From Dyadobacter sp. CY347 (lineage in GTDB: Bacteria; Bacteroidota; Bacteroidia; Cytophagales; Spirosomataceae): DNA of 64,000 nucleotides. A program made the translations under genes and the position numbers. The DNA lies in NCBI RefSeq assembly GCF_021502655.1, contig NZ_JAKFFT010000002.1, positions 1,178,001 through 1,242,000 on the forward strand. Direction: 5' to 3'. Shown one piece after another: positions 8,521 to 17,573 of this stretch; the first letter of the stretch is position 1, and the number at the start of each line of letters is the position of its first letter. A model generated the notes under the pieces. The model did not search any database and was not told the origin of the DNA. It was given only the letters and a program-made list of their open reading frames with translations.

Positions 8521-9402
8521 CTATTTAGATTTTACGGCGGAAATGATTTTTTTAACACCGGTAAAAACCAGGAAAACTATAAGGCCCATAACCAGGCCAA
8601 TTCCCAATTCTTTGATCGTAGCAGGGATTCCAGGGAAAAGATCGTGGAAGAATTCGATGTTGTGAGAAAAAATCCCACCCGAAACCAAGAGCAAAGCAAC
8701 CGTTCCTACGGCACCTAAAATCTTGATGATCACAGGAAGTGCCTGCACGAGCAAGTTGCCCAATGCAGAAAAGAAACCTTTACCGCCGGATGATTTGATG
8801 AGCTTATGCCCGGCATCATCCATCCGCACGATCAGCGCTACGATTCCATAAACACCAACTGTTGCGACCAATGCAACTGCAGAAACGGTCAAGATCTGGA
8901 TCGTCAAACTCTTATCCAGAACGCTTCCCAGCGCAATGATCACAATCTCGACGGACAAAATAAAGTCGGTAGTAACCGCAGATTTGATCTTCGTTTTCTC
9001 TACATCCGTTTGCGCAACCGTTTCTCCCTGCTCCGTTTCCTTAATGACGGAATGTTCTTTTTTGGGATGGTGGAAGAAATATTCAATGATCTTTTCAACA
9101 CCTTCGTAAGCCAGGTAAAGCCCTCCCAAAATCAGGATATAGCTGATCGCCGTGGGTAAGAACACATTCAGCACCAATGCTATGGGAACGATGATCAGCT
9201 TATTCAGCAGCGAACCTTTGGTAATCGCCCACAATACAGGCAATTCGCGGCTGGACAAAAAACCAGTTGCTTTTTCCGCATTAACCGCCAGGTCATCGCC
9301 CAAAATCCCGGCTGTTTTCCGCGTTGCTACCTTTGTTGCCAGCGCAACGTCATCCATCAAAAAAGCGATATCATCTAAAATTGCAAAGAAACCGGACGCC
9401 AT
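8521..9402 (-). CDS. DUF808 family inner-membrane protein
   Basis: 293 residues. The opening MASGFFAILDDIAFLMDDVA, then KVATRKTAGILGDDLAVNA, ELPVLWAITKGSLLNK and LILGGLYLAYEGVEKI, are characteristic of DUF808 (YedI-like) proteins. Several membrane helices are visible (about 72-95, 155-180, 215-235, 265-285). A charged linker with KKEHSVIKETEQGE separates the first helices from the rest. These proteins sit in the inner membrane; no transport substrate or activity is established. It converges with the small coiled-coil gene. Confidence 0.85.
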   Translation of the reverse strand: MASGFFAILDDIAFLMDDVALATKVATRKTAGILGDDLAVNAEKATGFLSSRELPVLWAITKGSLLNKLIIVPIALVLNVFLPTAISYILILGGLYLAYEGVEKIIEYFFHHPKKEHSVIKETEQGETVAQTDVEKTKIKSAVTTDFILSVEIVIIALGSVLDKSLTIQILTVSAVALVATVGVYGIVALIVRMDDAGHKLIKSSGGKGFFSALGNLLVQALPVIIKILGAVGTVALLLVSGGIFSHNIEFFHDLFPGIPATIKELGIGLVMGLIVFLVFTGVKKIISAVKSK

Positions 9403-9641
9403 ATTTTTATTTTAATTACAAGATTCGTTTCAGACCGGTTTCCACCGTCAGGGATTGCCAATATTGGCCTTTTCAGGCCTAATAAACGGCTAATGTAATT
9501 TAAAATATTATACCATCATGCCAGGTTGGTGACAGATGGGAAGCACTGTGTTGGAAAATGGCTGTTTTCAGGGATGTTTTCTTACTTTCGCTCTGCGTAA
9601 CTTTGGATGCGCGCGTTTGAAGGCATTTTACCGGGCAAGCG
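9403..9641. other. Non-coding stretch before response-regulator remnant
   Basis: About 240 bases between the DUF808 start and the remnant at 9642. I find no hairpin terminator, tRNA or convincing gene here; a minus-strand open frame over 9500-9739 has no recognisable protein character. It may be decayed sequence belonging to the lost response-regulator region. Confidence 0.4.
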
Positions 9642-9716
9642 ATGAATGTATTTATTATTGACGACCATCCGATTGCTGCGGCCATCAAGCTCGCCACGGA
9701 TACGGGCTTGATATGA
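9642..9716 (+). pseudogene. Remnant of a response regulator, first 24 codons only
   Basis: The frame from ATG 9642 reads MNVFIIDDHPIAAAIKLATD and stops with TGA at 9714. MNVFIIDDHP is the standard first strand and acidic pair (two Asp) of LuxR/NarL-type response regulator receivers in Bacteroidota. After about 20 residues the match ends; no phosphoacceptor Asp, Lys or HTH follows. The stop overlaps an in-frame ATG of the next reading frame. The best reading is a gene cut by deletion, with the OmpA-type gene now directly downstream. A short chance match is possible but less likely given the length of the motif. Confidence 0.5.
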
Positions 9717-9745
9717 ACATTATAATAACCCATTACCAACCACTA

Positions 9746-11065
9746 ATGAAAAAAATCACTGTTATCGTCTTGCTTGGTCTTTACAGCATTTCATGTCCGG
9801 CGCAACTTTTGGACCGGATCAAAAACCGGGTTGAACAAAAAGTGGTGGACCAAATCGACCATTCTATTGATAAAGCAACGGAGAAAAAAAAGCAAAAGGA
9901 TAAGCCCGGTACGCCCGATTCGTCCGGAACACAAACCCAATCGGAACCGCAGCCAACATCAACATCAACAACAACAAGTCCCGAACCCGCAACGCCTGCT
10001 GTTGCCGCTACAACTGGCAGGGAAGGCGATATAACTTCTTATTCCAAGTTCGATTTTGTAGCTGGCAGTAAGATTATTATGCATGAAGATTTTTCTCAGG
10101 ACGAGGTGGGGGATTTTCCTGCTAACTGGAATACCCGCTCCGGCGCTGAGCTCGTCAATGTTGCAGGCAGCAATATGAAATGGCTCCGCATGAATCAGGA
10201 TGGCGTTTTCTATCCCGAATACCTGAACAGCGATCTGCCGGAACATTTCACGCTTCAACTGAAACTGATGGCCAATAAGGACGTTTCCAACATTGGGGAG
10301 TTCATGATCAGCCTGATTGAAGCGAAGGACACTGACCAAAAGTTTGCCTGGGGGGAAGCCTCACACATCTCAGCGCCCAGCTTCAAAATCACCTTCCAGC
10401 CCACATCTTCCGATAAAGGTGACCTGAAATATTCCACCAACCTGATCGGCAGTTTGTACAAACATGGCGTTCCTGAGTTCAACACCAATAAAACATCGGT
10501 TAACGTATCGATATGGAGGCAGAAACAGCGGGTAAGGGTTTATCTTGACAGCACTAAAGTGCTGGACCTTCCCCGCGCGCTGGATCCGGGAGCTTTATTG
10601 AACACGCTCGTATTTTCAAGCGATAATCCGGATTTTAATCAAAAAGGCGGCGCATTCTTTTTGAGCGATATCCGTCTGGCTGTGGGAGCTGCTGATACGC
10701 GTAATAAACTGGTAACTGAGGGGAAATTTGTTACACACGGAATTCTCTTCGACACAAACAGCGAAAAAATCCAGCCGCAATCCTATGGAACCCTGAAAGA
10801 CATTGCCCAGGTTCTTCAGGAAAATGCTGCACTACGGATTCAGATTGTGGGACATACAGATACGGATGGCAACGAGCAGGCTAATGTGGACCTTTCAAAG
10901 CGCCGCGCTGCTGCTGTAAGGAATGCATTGGTGAGCACATTCGGAATAAATGACTCCCGGATGGAAACCGATGGAAAAGGACAGTCACAACCCGTTGATA
11001 CCAATGATACACCTGTTGGTAAGGCCAACAATCGCCGGGTAGAATTGATCAAGCTGGACAACTGA
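9746..11065 (+). CDS. OmpA-domain outer-membrane protein with N-terminal beta domain
   Basis: 439 residues from the ATG at 9746 (an ATG at 9713 would spoil the signal peptide). Signal MKKITVIVLLGLYSISCPAQ is followed by a charged helical part (about 20-50), a Ser/Thr/Pro/Gln-rich linker (about 55-90), a beta-rich domain with EDFSQDEVGDFPANWN and FFLSDIRLAV (about 105-315) resembling a concanavalin-like fold, and a C-terminal OmpA peptidoglycan-binding domain (about 320-438) with FDTNSEKIQ, IVGHTDTDG, LSKRRAAAVRNAL and NNRRVEL. The OmpA domain should anchor the protein to peptidoglycan; the middle domain may bind sugar or protein. It converges with the acyltransferase gene, 16 bases apart. Confidence 0.85.
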   Translation: MKKITVIVLLGLYSISCPAQLLDRIKNRVEQKVVDQIDHSIDKATEKKKQKDKPGTPDSSGTQTQSEPQPTSTSTTTSPEPATPAVAATTGREGDITSYSKFDFVAGSKIIMHEDFSQDEVGDFPANWNTRSGAELVNVAGSNMKWLRMNQDGVFYPEYLNSDLPEHFTLQLKLMANKDVSNIGEFMISLIEAKDTDQKFAWGEASHISAPSFKITFQPTSSDKGDLKYSTNLIGSLYKHGVPEFNTNKTSVNVSIWRQKQRVRVYLDSTKVLDLPRALDPGALLNTLVFSSDNPDFNQKGGAFFLSDIRLAVGAADTRNKLVTEGKFVTHGILFDTNSEKIQPQSYGTLKDIAQVLQENAALRIQIVGHTDTDGNEQANVDLSKRRAAAVRNALVSTFGINDSRMETDGKGQSQPVDTNDTPVGKANNRRVELIKLDN

Positions 11066-11081
11066 GTGTAAGTGCAATGTC

Positions 11082-11957
11082 CTATTCTGACTGGATATGT
11101 TTCCAGCGGTCATGCGACCAGAGCCAATGTTCCGGAGCACGGATAATGTTCTTTTCCAGCAAATTGTAATAACTCGCAGTAATGTTGAGAGGTGAGCTTT
11201 GTGAAGATCTGTCAGACACGAGGTGGAAGGTGTAGTCGTAATGAAACCGCGCCTTTTTCACACATTCCAGATATACAACCACAGCATCCGACACAACGGC
11301 CAGCCGTTCCGCGCCGATCTGTGCGGAGGTTTTCTGTCCAAGAAAACTAACAAAATGCTTCCCGCTTGCAGGCGCCGGGCGCTGATCCGCGATGACAACT
11401 ACGAGCGATGGCCTTTTGAGTTGTTTCAATGCAGATAATGCACCACGGTAAAAGTATTGTTTCGCAATCAGGTTGACGCCAAAAAACGACCGCATTTTGA
11501 GAAGCTTCGCATTAAGCCAGTGATTGGACACAGGTGTAAAGGCCGTGAACACTTTAAATTTGACAACCTTAGGCAGGTTGATCAGATATTCCCAATTGCC
11601 GTAATGCGATGCGAGCAAAATAACGTTCCGGTTGCTGCTGTAAAAATTTTCCAAAAGCTCCGGATTTGTGTAGTTGGCCAGCTCCCTTCGCCTTTTTGCG
11701 CCTATAACCAAATGCAGAAACGGCTCAACCACCAGGTCGCTCAGATGTCGGTAATAATGCTTGATGAAGACTTTTATCTGCTGCTCGCCACGCACGGGGA
11801 AAGAGCTGGACAAGTTCTTCCGTATGACGTCATACCTGTATTTAAGTACATGGAAAACAATAAAGTAAACCATAGCCGACAACGCTCCCGCTATGGTAAG
11901 TAGCGAGTTAAAAAAGGCAGAACTGAGCCATTTTTTAATAGGTTTAATAAATTTCAT
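11082..11957 (-). CDS. Lipid A-type (LpxL/HtrB-like) acyltransferase
   Basis: 291 residues from the ATG at 11957 (MKFIKPIKKW); a longer frame to 12059 would overlap the divergent promoter region. An N-terminal membrane helix (about 18-40, AGALSAMVYFIVFHVL) is followed by the LPLAT core. LLASHYGNWEYL holds the HxxxxE catalytic motif of the lauroyl/Kdo2-lipid IVA acyltransferase family, and the block with VVIADQRP is the usual second conserved block of that family. It should transfer an acyl chain to lipid A or a related lipid at the inner membrane. The ending HWLWSHDRWK is the family C-terminus, so it is complete. Confidence 0.85.
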   Translation of the reverse strand: MKFIKPIKKWLSSAFFNSLLTIAGALSAMVYFIVFHVLKYRYDVIRKNLSSSFPVRGEQQIKVFIKHYYRHLSDLVVEPFLHLVIGAKRRRELANYTNPELLENFYSSNRNVILLASHYGNWEYLINLPKVVKFKVFTAFTPVSNHWLNAKLLKMRSFFGVNLIAKQYFYRGALSALKQLKRPSLVVVIADQRPAPASGKHFVSFLGQKTSAQIGAERLAVVSDAVVVYLECVKKARFHYDYTFHLVSDRSSQSSPLNITASYYNLLEKNIIRAPEHWLWSHDRWKHIQSE

Positions 11958-12098
11958 ATGCTGTGAAGGGATTGACTTATTGAATTGTGTTGTCTTAACA
12001 ACATCATTCCTGGCAGCTATGTTTCTTTTTTTTCTAAAAGAATAAAATGCGATGTCCATAAAAACGCATTTCTTGCGTCAGAATATGACTTGCGAAAG

Positions 12099-14129
12099 AT
12101 GAAACACCCTTCGGATAAACCATTTGAAAATGAGAAACAAATGATGCTGGAACGGGAGCGTCAGGTCCTTTTGGAACTGGGTAATGATATCACGCGCGCC
12201 CGGGATAAAAATGATCTGATTGCTCTCTTCTCCAAGCGGATCAAAGGGCTGTATTATTTCACCCACACCATTGTCACATTGATCGACGTCAAGGACGAGA
12301 GTTACACAGCGTTCCTGCTCGACCACAGTGCATCGGCGATCAGAAGCCATTCGGAATACCAATCTATGGTCACCGCGCGCTTTTCGCTCGACGATCCGTT
12401 TATACAGTCGGTGCTGGCCTCCGATGGTCCGATCAGCTTTCGGCTTGCGGATGTGATGAACGCTCCAAAAAGTCCGGCCTTCTTGCGCGTGAACCACGAA
12501 AAGGGCGTGCAGCACGTCCTGATGACTACCCTTCGCATTGAAGACAAGCCTATTGGATTTATCCATATTTACACAGACAAGCCAGAACCTTTCTCCCAGG
12601 AATTCAAGGATGTGATCTGGCGTATCACCCCGCAGCTGGCAAGCGCAGTGGCCAATATTATCAAGAACGAAGAGATCCTTAAAAACGAAAGAGAAAAGTC
12701 ATTCCTACTGGATTTTAGTAACGATATGACAGCCGTCCGCACCAAAGAGGAGCTTGCCGAAGTGATTAAGACGGCATTGCGAAAGCTGGACCCGCATGGC
12801 GGTTATGTGATCCGGCGCATGAACCCGGACGGGAAAACCATGTCGGCCTACCTGCACGACCCTGGATCTTCCACATTCGACCGGGCCCTGATGGAACGCG
12901 TGCTGGCCGAAAAGCATCCCATCGAGGATGGCCTTCAGAACCGGATACTGGACAGTTACATTCCGCTGCTGTTCAATGTTGAGCGGGAGCTGGCCCGGGG
13001 AAATAGGCTGTCGTATCTCGAACTTTGGAAAAATATGAATTTCAAAACAATGGTCGGCATTGCGCTGCGCAATAGTAACAGCAACATAGGATTGCTGTGG
13101 CTGAGCATTGATGAAATCAACATTCCCATTTTGCAAGGATTATGCGCCCAGATATCCACGGCCATTTCCAACATTGTAGCCAACGAACAAATTCTGCATT
13201 ACAAACAACAGTTGGAGGAGGAGAATGACTATCTCAAAGAGCAGCTAAGGAGCAATTTTGCTGAGATCGTGGGTAATGGTAAAGCAATGCAGGAAGTGTA
13301 TCGCCTGATTTCGCTTGTATCAGCCAGCAATTCCACCGTTTTGCTATTAGGGGAAACCGGCACCGGGAAAGAGCTGATTGCGAGGGCAATACACAATGCG
13401 TCACCGCGAAGCAAGAAGCTGATGATCAAGGTCAACTGCGCCGCTATGCCCGCTAACCTGATCGAAAGCGAGCTGTTCGGGCATGAACGAGGCGCCTTCA
13501 CGGGTGCGGTTGAACGCAGGATCGGAAAATTTGAACTGCCCGATAACAGCACGCTCTTTTTGGATGAAATCGGGGAAATGCCGCTGGAAGCTCAGGTGAA
13601 ATTACTGCGGGTATTGCAGGAAAGGGAAATGGAGCGGGTAGGGGGCAAAAGCACCATTAAGCTCAATGTCCGCGTCATTGCGGCAACCAATCGGGACCTG
13701 GAAGCAGAAGTGAAAGCAGGCCGCTTCCGTTCGGATTTATATTATCGGCTCAATGTTTTCCCCATTAACCTGCCGCCCCTCCGCCACCGGGCAGAAGACA
13801 TTGAAAACCTGACCAGCTTTTTTCTATCCAAATACAGTAAGAATGCTGGAAAGAAAAGCATGCGTATTTCAGCCAATGCATTGCGGCAATTGAAAAGCTA
13901 TCTGTGGCCAGGCAATGTGCGGGAACTCGAACATCTCATTGAACGAAGCGTGCTCCTGGCAACAGGTAACATAATCAGTGAAGTTTTTCTGCCGCAAAAA
14001 GCTATTGATAACAACGAAATGACGGAAATGCTATCCAACCGCTCTTTGGAGGAAATAGAGCGGACTTACATTATCCAGGTTCTGAGACGCTGCAATGGCA
14101 AGATATCCGGGCAGGGCTCAAAATCATGA
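12099..14129 (+). CDS. Sigma-54 activator with two GAF domains, C-terminally truncated
   Basis: 676 residues from ATG 12099. Two GAF-like sensor domains (about 25-180 and 195-360) are followed by a coiled linker and the AAA+ domain (about 385-625) with Walker [15 protein letters not shown] (the sigma-54 contact loop), Walker [10 protein letters not shown] and the arginine-finger region. All residues for ATP-driven activation of sigma-54 RNA polymerase look intact. The C-terminal Fis-type helix-turn-helix begins ([19 protein letters not shown]) but stops after SKS, where relatives continue for about 25-30 residues. The DNA-recognition helix is therefore missing. The stop overlaps the ATG of a second broken gene, suggesting a deletion joined them. 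Confidence 0.85.
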   Translation: MKHPSDKPFENEKQMMLERERQVLLELGNDITRARDKNDLIALFSKRIKGLYYFTHTIVTLIDVKDESYTAFLLDHSASAIRSHSEYQSMVTARFSLDDPFIQSVLASDGPISFRLADVMNAPKSPAFLRVNHEKGVQHVLMTTLRIEDKPIGFIHIYTDKPEPFSQEFKDVIWRITPQLASAVANIIKNEEILKNEREKSFLLDFSNDMTAVRTKEELAEVIKTALRKLDPHGGYVIRRMNPDGKTMSAYLHDPGSSTFDRALMERVLAEKHPIEDGLQNRILDSYIPLLFNVERELARGNRLSYLELWKNMNFKTMVGIALRNSNSNIGLLWLSIDEINIPILQGLCAQISTAISNIVANEQILHYKQQLEEENDYLKEQLRSNFAEIVGNGKAMQEVYRLISLVSASNSTVLLLGETGTGKELIARAIHNASPRSKKLMIKVNCAAMPANLIESELFGHERGAFTGAVERRIGKFELPDNSTLFLDEIGEMPLEAQVKLLRVLQEREMERVGGKSTIKLNVRVIAATNRDLEAEVKAGRFRSDLYYRLNVFPINLPPLRHRAEDIENLTSFFLSKYSKNAGKKSMRISANALRQLKSYLWPGNVRELEHLIERSVLLATGNIISEVFLPQKAIDNNEMTEMLSNRSLEEIERTYIIQVLRRCNGKISGQGSKS

Positions 14130-14532
14130 AAATTGTAATTATCGGCGGCACAGGATTAATCGGTTCAAATGTTGCAAAAAAACTTCGCCAGCTTGGCCAC
14201 ACGGTCATTGCCGGATCTCCCTCTACCGGCATCAATGCCTTAACAGGCGAAGGGCTTTCCGATGCCCTGCAAAATACAGATGTGGTCATTGACCTTTCTA
14301 ATTCAACCTCTTTTGAAGAAGCTCCTGCGATCCAGTTTTTTGAAACAGTAGGCCGCAACATTCTGGCTGCCGAAATCAGTGCGGGAGTAAAGCATCACCT
14401 GATCCTTTCGATCGTTGGCACGCACGTGATGGGGTGGTAATCCCGCATTCAGCGCTGGTTCCCGAAGGCGATGCAAATCTGGGGAAAATTCATTTCAGCG
14501 ATTTTCTGGCTTCGCTAGCAGTAAAATCTTAA
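14126..14532 (+). pseudogene. Broken NAD(P)-binding SDR gene (internal deletion and frameshift)
   Basis: From ATG 14126 the frame reads [20 protein letters not shown], a Rossmann GxxGxxG start, and continues to GVKHHLILSIVGT, matching the first 100 residues of atypical SDR/NmrA-like proteins of about 250 residues. It then ends at TAA 14438. In another frame, 14443-14532 reads PHSALVPEGDANLGKIHFSD and continues FLASLAVKS before TAA at 14530; this is the family's usual C-terminus. About 120 residues in the middle are missing and the two parts are out of frame. The gene is thus inactive. Confidence 0.75.
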
Positions 14533-14595
14533 TGTAATAACGAATCAATGGGCGCGTTGAACGTTGGCTGTCGCTTCATATAAGCATTAAAACAG

Positions 14596-14631
14596 AGAAG
14601 CCGCAGGATCAATCCGGCGGCTTCTTTGTTA
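14596..14631. terminator. Hairpin terminator between broken SDR and katE
   Basis: AGAAGCCGC and GCGGCTTCT form a 9-bp stem, with a further GGAT/ATCC pairing inside. A TTTGTT tail follows on the plus strand; the minus strand is A-rich before and has CTCTGTTTTA after, so it can serve both converging genes. Confidence 0.75.
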
Positions 14632-14645
14632 ATTCTATTCAATGA

Positions 14646-16835
14646 TTATGCCGGGATTTTCCTTGGCTTTTCACGTTCCCAGAATCTGTGCTGGGAAATG
14701 GCCAGGATAAATTTATCCGCCAGTTGATCGACATCGTCCAACACCACAATTCCTTCTTTCAGAATAGTCGCGTCCGAATAATCGGCCGGGAGCTTTTTGC
14801 TGAAATAGGTCGCTTCCAAAACCTGAATGGCCGCAAGATCGGCAGCAATAGGTTTGCAATGCTTGAATGCCTCATTTAGAAAATGAACCGCATCCGCTTC
14901 CGCTTCAATCGTCGCAACGCTATTCGTTCCGCCAGGCACATATATGGCATCATAAAGGACAGATGCTGCTGTCAGGAACGTGTGGTCAACGGCAATTTTC
15001 GTATCACTTTCTGTGACGATATAATTGTGACGCGTTGAGATGATTTCCACAACCGCCCCCGCAGAGGTCAATGCTTCTTTTACAGTCGTAAGCGATTTTT
15101 CGTCTACCCCATCCGCTGCAAGAAACGCAATCTTACGCGTCTGAATGCTGTTTTTTGGCGTATTTACCATGCTTAATGCATCCGAAATAGTAACCGCCGA
15201 CTCCACCATCACTGAATCGTAATCAGCAGGATCACCATCTGCAGGAATACTGTGATTGATCGGAAGCTCCGGATCCTGAGGCACATGAAGACGAAGCGCA
15301 AACGCAACTTCCGCCGCAAGTCCCTTGTCGATCAGCGAAAGAATACCTACCATCCGCTCGCGTATCTCCACAGTTTTTACCTTTCCAAGTTCAAAGCTAA
15401 GCGCATCCACGATGTGGTTTTTTTCCGGATCAGACTGGCTGTCGAAGAACAGCTTCGCCTGGCTGAAATGGTCAAAGAAGCTTTTGCTTCTCGCTCTTAT
15501 TTTTTTAGCATCGATCCTTTCGGGATAAGAAGTAAATCCACCTTCCGACGCCTTGGCCTGGGCTGGAAACCCGCCGCCCAGTGTGTTAGGGTTATAGCTG
15601 GATTTTCCTTTGTTGATCATCTGGCGCATATGGCCATCACGCTGATTGTTATCAACACGAACGATCGGCCGGTTAATCGGAATCTCCTGGAAGTTAGGGC
15701 CTCCCAGGCGGAGCAGCTGCGTATCTGTGTATGAAAACAACCTGCCTTGCAGAAGCGGATCATTCGTAAAATCAATCCCCGGCACAATGTGTCCCAAATG
15801 GTAAGCAACCTGCTCTGTTTCAGCAAAGAAGTTATCCGGGTTGCGGTTAAGGGTCATTTTACCAATTCGTTGCACCGGAACAAGCTCCTCAGGGATAATT
15901 TTGGTAGGGTCCAGCAAGTCGAAATCAAACTTGAATTCGTCTTCTTCCGGAACAATCTGCACGCCCAGTTCCCATTCGGGGAAATTGCCCGATTCGATGG
16001 CATCCCACAAATCCCGTCTGTGGAAATCAGGATCTTTCCCAGAAATCTTTTGTGCTTCGTCCCATGCAACCGAATGCACACCTAATAGCGGCTTCCAGTG
16101 GAATTTTACAAAATGCGAAACACCTTCCTCATTGATAAACCGGAAAGTATGAACACCAAAACCTTCCATCATGCGGTAACTGCGTGGAAGAGCCCGGTCG
16201 CTCATCACCCACATGATCATATGCGCCGATTCTGGCATCAGGGAAATAAAATCCCAGAAAGTATCGTGTGCTGAGGCAGCCTGCGGCATCTCATTGTCCG
16301 GCTCAGGCTTAACCGCGTGAACAAGGTCCGGAAACTTGATGGCATCCTGAATGAAGAACACCGGCATGTTATTGCCGACCAGGTCAAAATTCCCTTCTTG
16401 TGTATAAAACTTTACGGCAAATCCCCGCACATCGCGGGCAAGATCCGTAGAGCCTTTGGAACCTGCAACCGTAGAAAAACGGACAAATACCGGCGTTTCG
16501 ATGGATGTATCATTCAGGAAACCGGCCTTTGTCACAGCGGACATGGGCTCATATACCTTAAATACACCATGCGCACCCGATCCACGTGCGTGAACAACCC
16601 TTTCCGGTATACGTTCGTGGTCGAAGTGTGTAATTTTTTCGCGGAGAATAAAATCTTCCAGCAATGTTGCGCCTCTGTCCCCGGCTTTCAGGGAATTCTG
16701 GTCATCATTGATCCGAAGCCCGTGATTGGTTGTCATAAACGCTCCGGTACTATCGGCAGTATGGGGCGCCAGGTTTGCCGTCTTGGCATTTTCCTGGTTT
16801 GCATTAGAGCCCTCTGGTTCGTTGTTGCTTGTCAT
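14646..16835 (-). CDS. katE: Large-subunit monofunctional catalase, HPII (KatE) type
   Basis: 729 residues, the long clade-2 catalase form. The haem-site His is H82 in [11 protein letters not shown], the Asn is N155 in LVGNNMPVF; the 73-residue spacing is that of known catalases. [20 protein letters not shown] and the proximal Tyr region [19 protein letters not shown] are present. After the catalase core (about 30-560) comes a flavodoxin/DJ-1-like C-terminal domain (about 575-720), diagnostic for the HPII type. It decomposes hydrogen peroxide in the cytoplasm. It lies 21 bases downstream of the DUF892 gene on the same strand, so the two are probably co-transcribed for oxidative or stationary-phase stress. 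Confidence 0.95.
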   Translation of the reverse strand: MTSNNEPEGSNANQENAKTANLAPHTADSTGAFMTTNHGLRINDDQNSLKAGDRGATLLEDFILREKITHFDHERIPERVVHARGSGAHGVFKVYEPMSAVTKAGFLNDTSIETPVFVRFSTVAGSKGSTDLARDVRGFAVKFYTQEGNFDLVGNNMPVFFIQDAIKFPDLVHAVKPEPDNEMPQAASAHDTFWDFISLMPESAHMIMWVMSDRALPRSYRMMEGFGVHTFRFINEEGVSHFVKFHWKPLLGVHSVAWDEAQKISGKDPDFHRRDLWDAIESGNFPEWELGVQIVPEEDEFKFDFDLLDPTKIIPEELVPVQRIGKMTLNRNPDNFFAETEQVAYHLGHIVPGIDFTNDPLLQGRLFSYTDTQLLRLGGPNFQEIPINRPIVRVDNNQRDGHMRQMINKGKSSYNPNTLGGGFPAQAKASEGGFTSYPERIDAKKIRARSKSFFDHFSQAKLFFDSQSDPEKNHIVDALSFELGKVKTVEIRERMVGILSLIDKGLAAEVAFALRLHVPQDPELPINHSIPADGDPADYDSVMVESAVTISDALSMVNTPKNSIQTRKIAFLAADGVDEKSLTTVKEALTSAGAVVEIISTRHNYIVTESDTKIAVDHTFLTAASVLYDAIYVPGGTNSVATIEAEADAVHFLNEAFKHCKPIAADLAAIQVLEATYFSKKLPADYSDATILKEGIVVLDDVDQLADKFILAISQHRFWEREKPRKIPA

Positions 16836-16856
16836 AAATATTGATTAAGGGTGTAA

Positions 16857-17408
16857 TTAAGCTTCTTCAGAGGCTTTGTAATTGACATCATTTTCTGCAA
16901 CCTCAGTAAGAAGCTGATCCGCCAGTTTCTCTTCTTCGAGTGTTTTAGCAAGAATTTCAGCTACATCTGTCAGGTTCAAAGTGCTTGCCAGCTGCACCAG
17001 GCCGCCGTAGGTAGCAATTTCATAATGTTCCACTTTTTGAGAAGCAAGAATGATCCCTACATCGCGGGTTGCCGTTCCCTCATCGGTGCTTTCGATAATT
17101 CCTTCACCTTCTTTCGAAAGTCCTTCCATTGCATCGCATTTTTTGGCAATAGCATCCACACCCAGCAGATCGAAGATCACAACCAAACGGCTTACATGTT
17201 CAACAGTTTGTTCAAGGTGTTGCTCGATCGTAGAGCTCAGTTTAGGAGAACTTGCAGACTGAATCATTTTAGGCAGCACCTTAACAAGGTGATTTTCAGC
17301 CCAGTAAATATCCCGGAGGCTATCCAGAAACAGCTCCATCAGCGCGGGCTCAGCGCCTGCGGAAGTTTTTGTTTTAAATTTTGGCTCAGAGCCTGTGCTA
17401 GCGTCCAT
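16857..17408 (-). CDS. DUF892 (YciE/YciF-like) ferritin-like protein
   Basis: 183 residues. LFLDSLRDIYWAENHLVKVLPKM at the N-terminus, QHLEQTVEHVSRL and SQKVEHYEIATYGGLVQLA are the conserved helices of DUF892, a ferritin-like four-helix family with Glu and His metal ligands. Family members are stress-induced (for example YciE/YciF in enteric bacteria). A polar tail of about 20 residues precedes the fold. It is the first gene of a probable two-gene unit with katE (21-base gap), which fits a role in handling peroxide or iron. Metal binding is inferred from the fold, not shown here. Confidence 0.9.
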   Translation of the reverse strand: MDASTGSEPKFKTKTSAGAEPALMELFLDSLRDIYWAENHLVKVLPKMIQSASSPKLSSTIEQHLEQTVEHVSRLVVIFDLLGVDAIAKKCDAMEGLSKEGEGIIESTDEGTATRDVGIILASQKVEHYEIATYGGLVQLASTLNLTDVAEILAKTLEEEKLADQLLTEVAENDVNYKASEEA

Positions 17409-17479
17409 ATGTTGTTTTCATTAGTTGAGCCTGTCTTATAGCAAAACCCGTACCCGTCCGGAATGTGTTTTATTTTGGA

Positions 17480-17517
17480 TGACATTTTAAACAAAGTAAA
17501 TTGACATTTTAAACAAA
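17480..17517. promoter_or_regulatory. Pair of 16-bp direct repeats in a divergent promoter region
   Basis: TGACATTTTAAACAAA occurs exactly at 17480-17495 and again at 17502-17517, a 22-bp period. It lies between the divergent DUF892-katE unit and the SDR gene. Identical phased repeats two helical turns apart are a usual layout for a dimeric regulator's site. The regulator is unknown. Confidence 0.6.
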
Positions 17518-17538
17518 ATGGCTACGCTGGAAACCGGA

Positions 17539-17546
17539 TAGTTTTG
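17539..17546 (+). promoter_or_regulatory. Candidate -7 element of SDR gene (TAGTTTTG)
   Basis: TAGTTTTG fits TAnnTTTG and lies 27 bases before the SDR start, immediately after the direct repeats. No TTG is at the 19-bp distance, as expected if an activator bound to the repeats replaces it. Tentative. Confidence 0.35.
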
Positions 17547-17573
17547 TCCTATCATATTAAAACTAAAAATGAC

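Noticed and set aside
9500..9739. Minus-strand open frame in the gap before the OmpA gene
   Set aside because: No domain, no signal and poor codon character; treated as a shadow.
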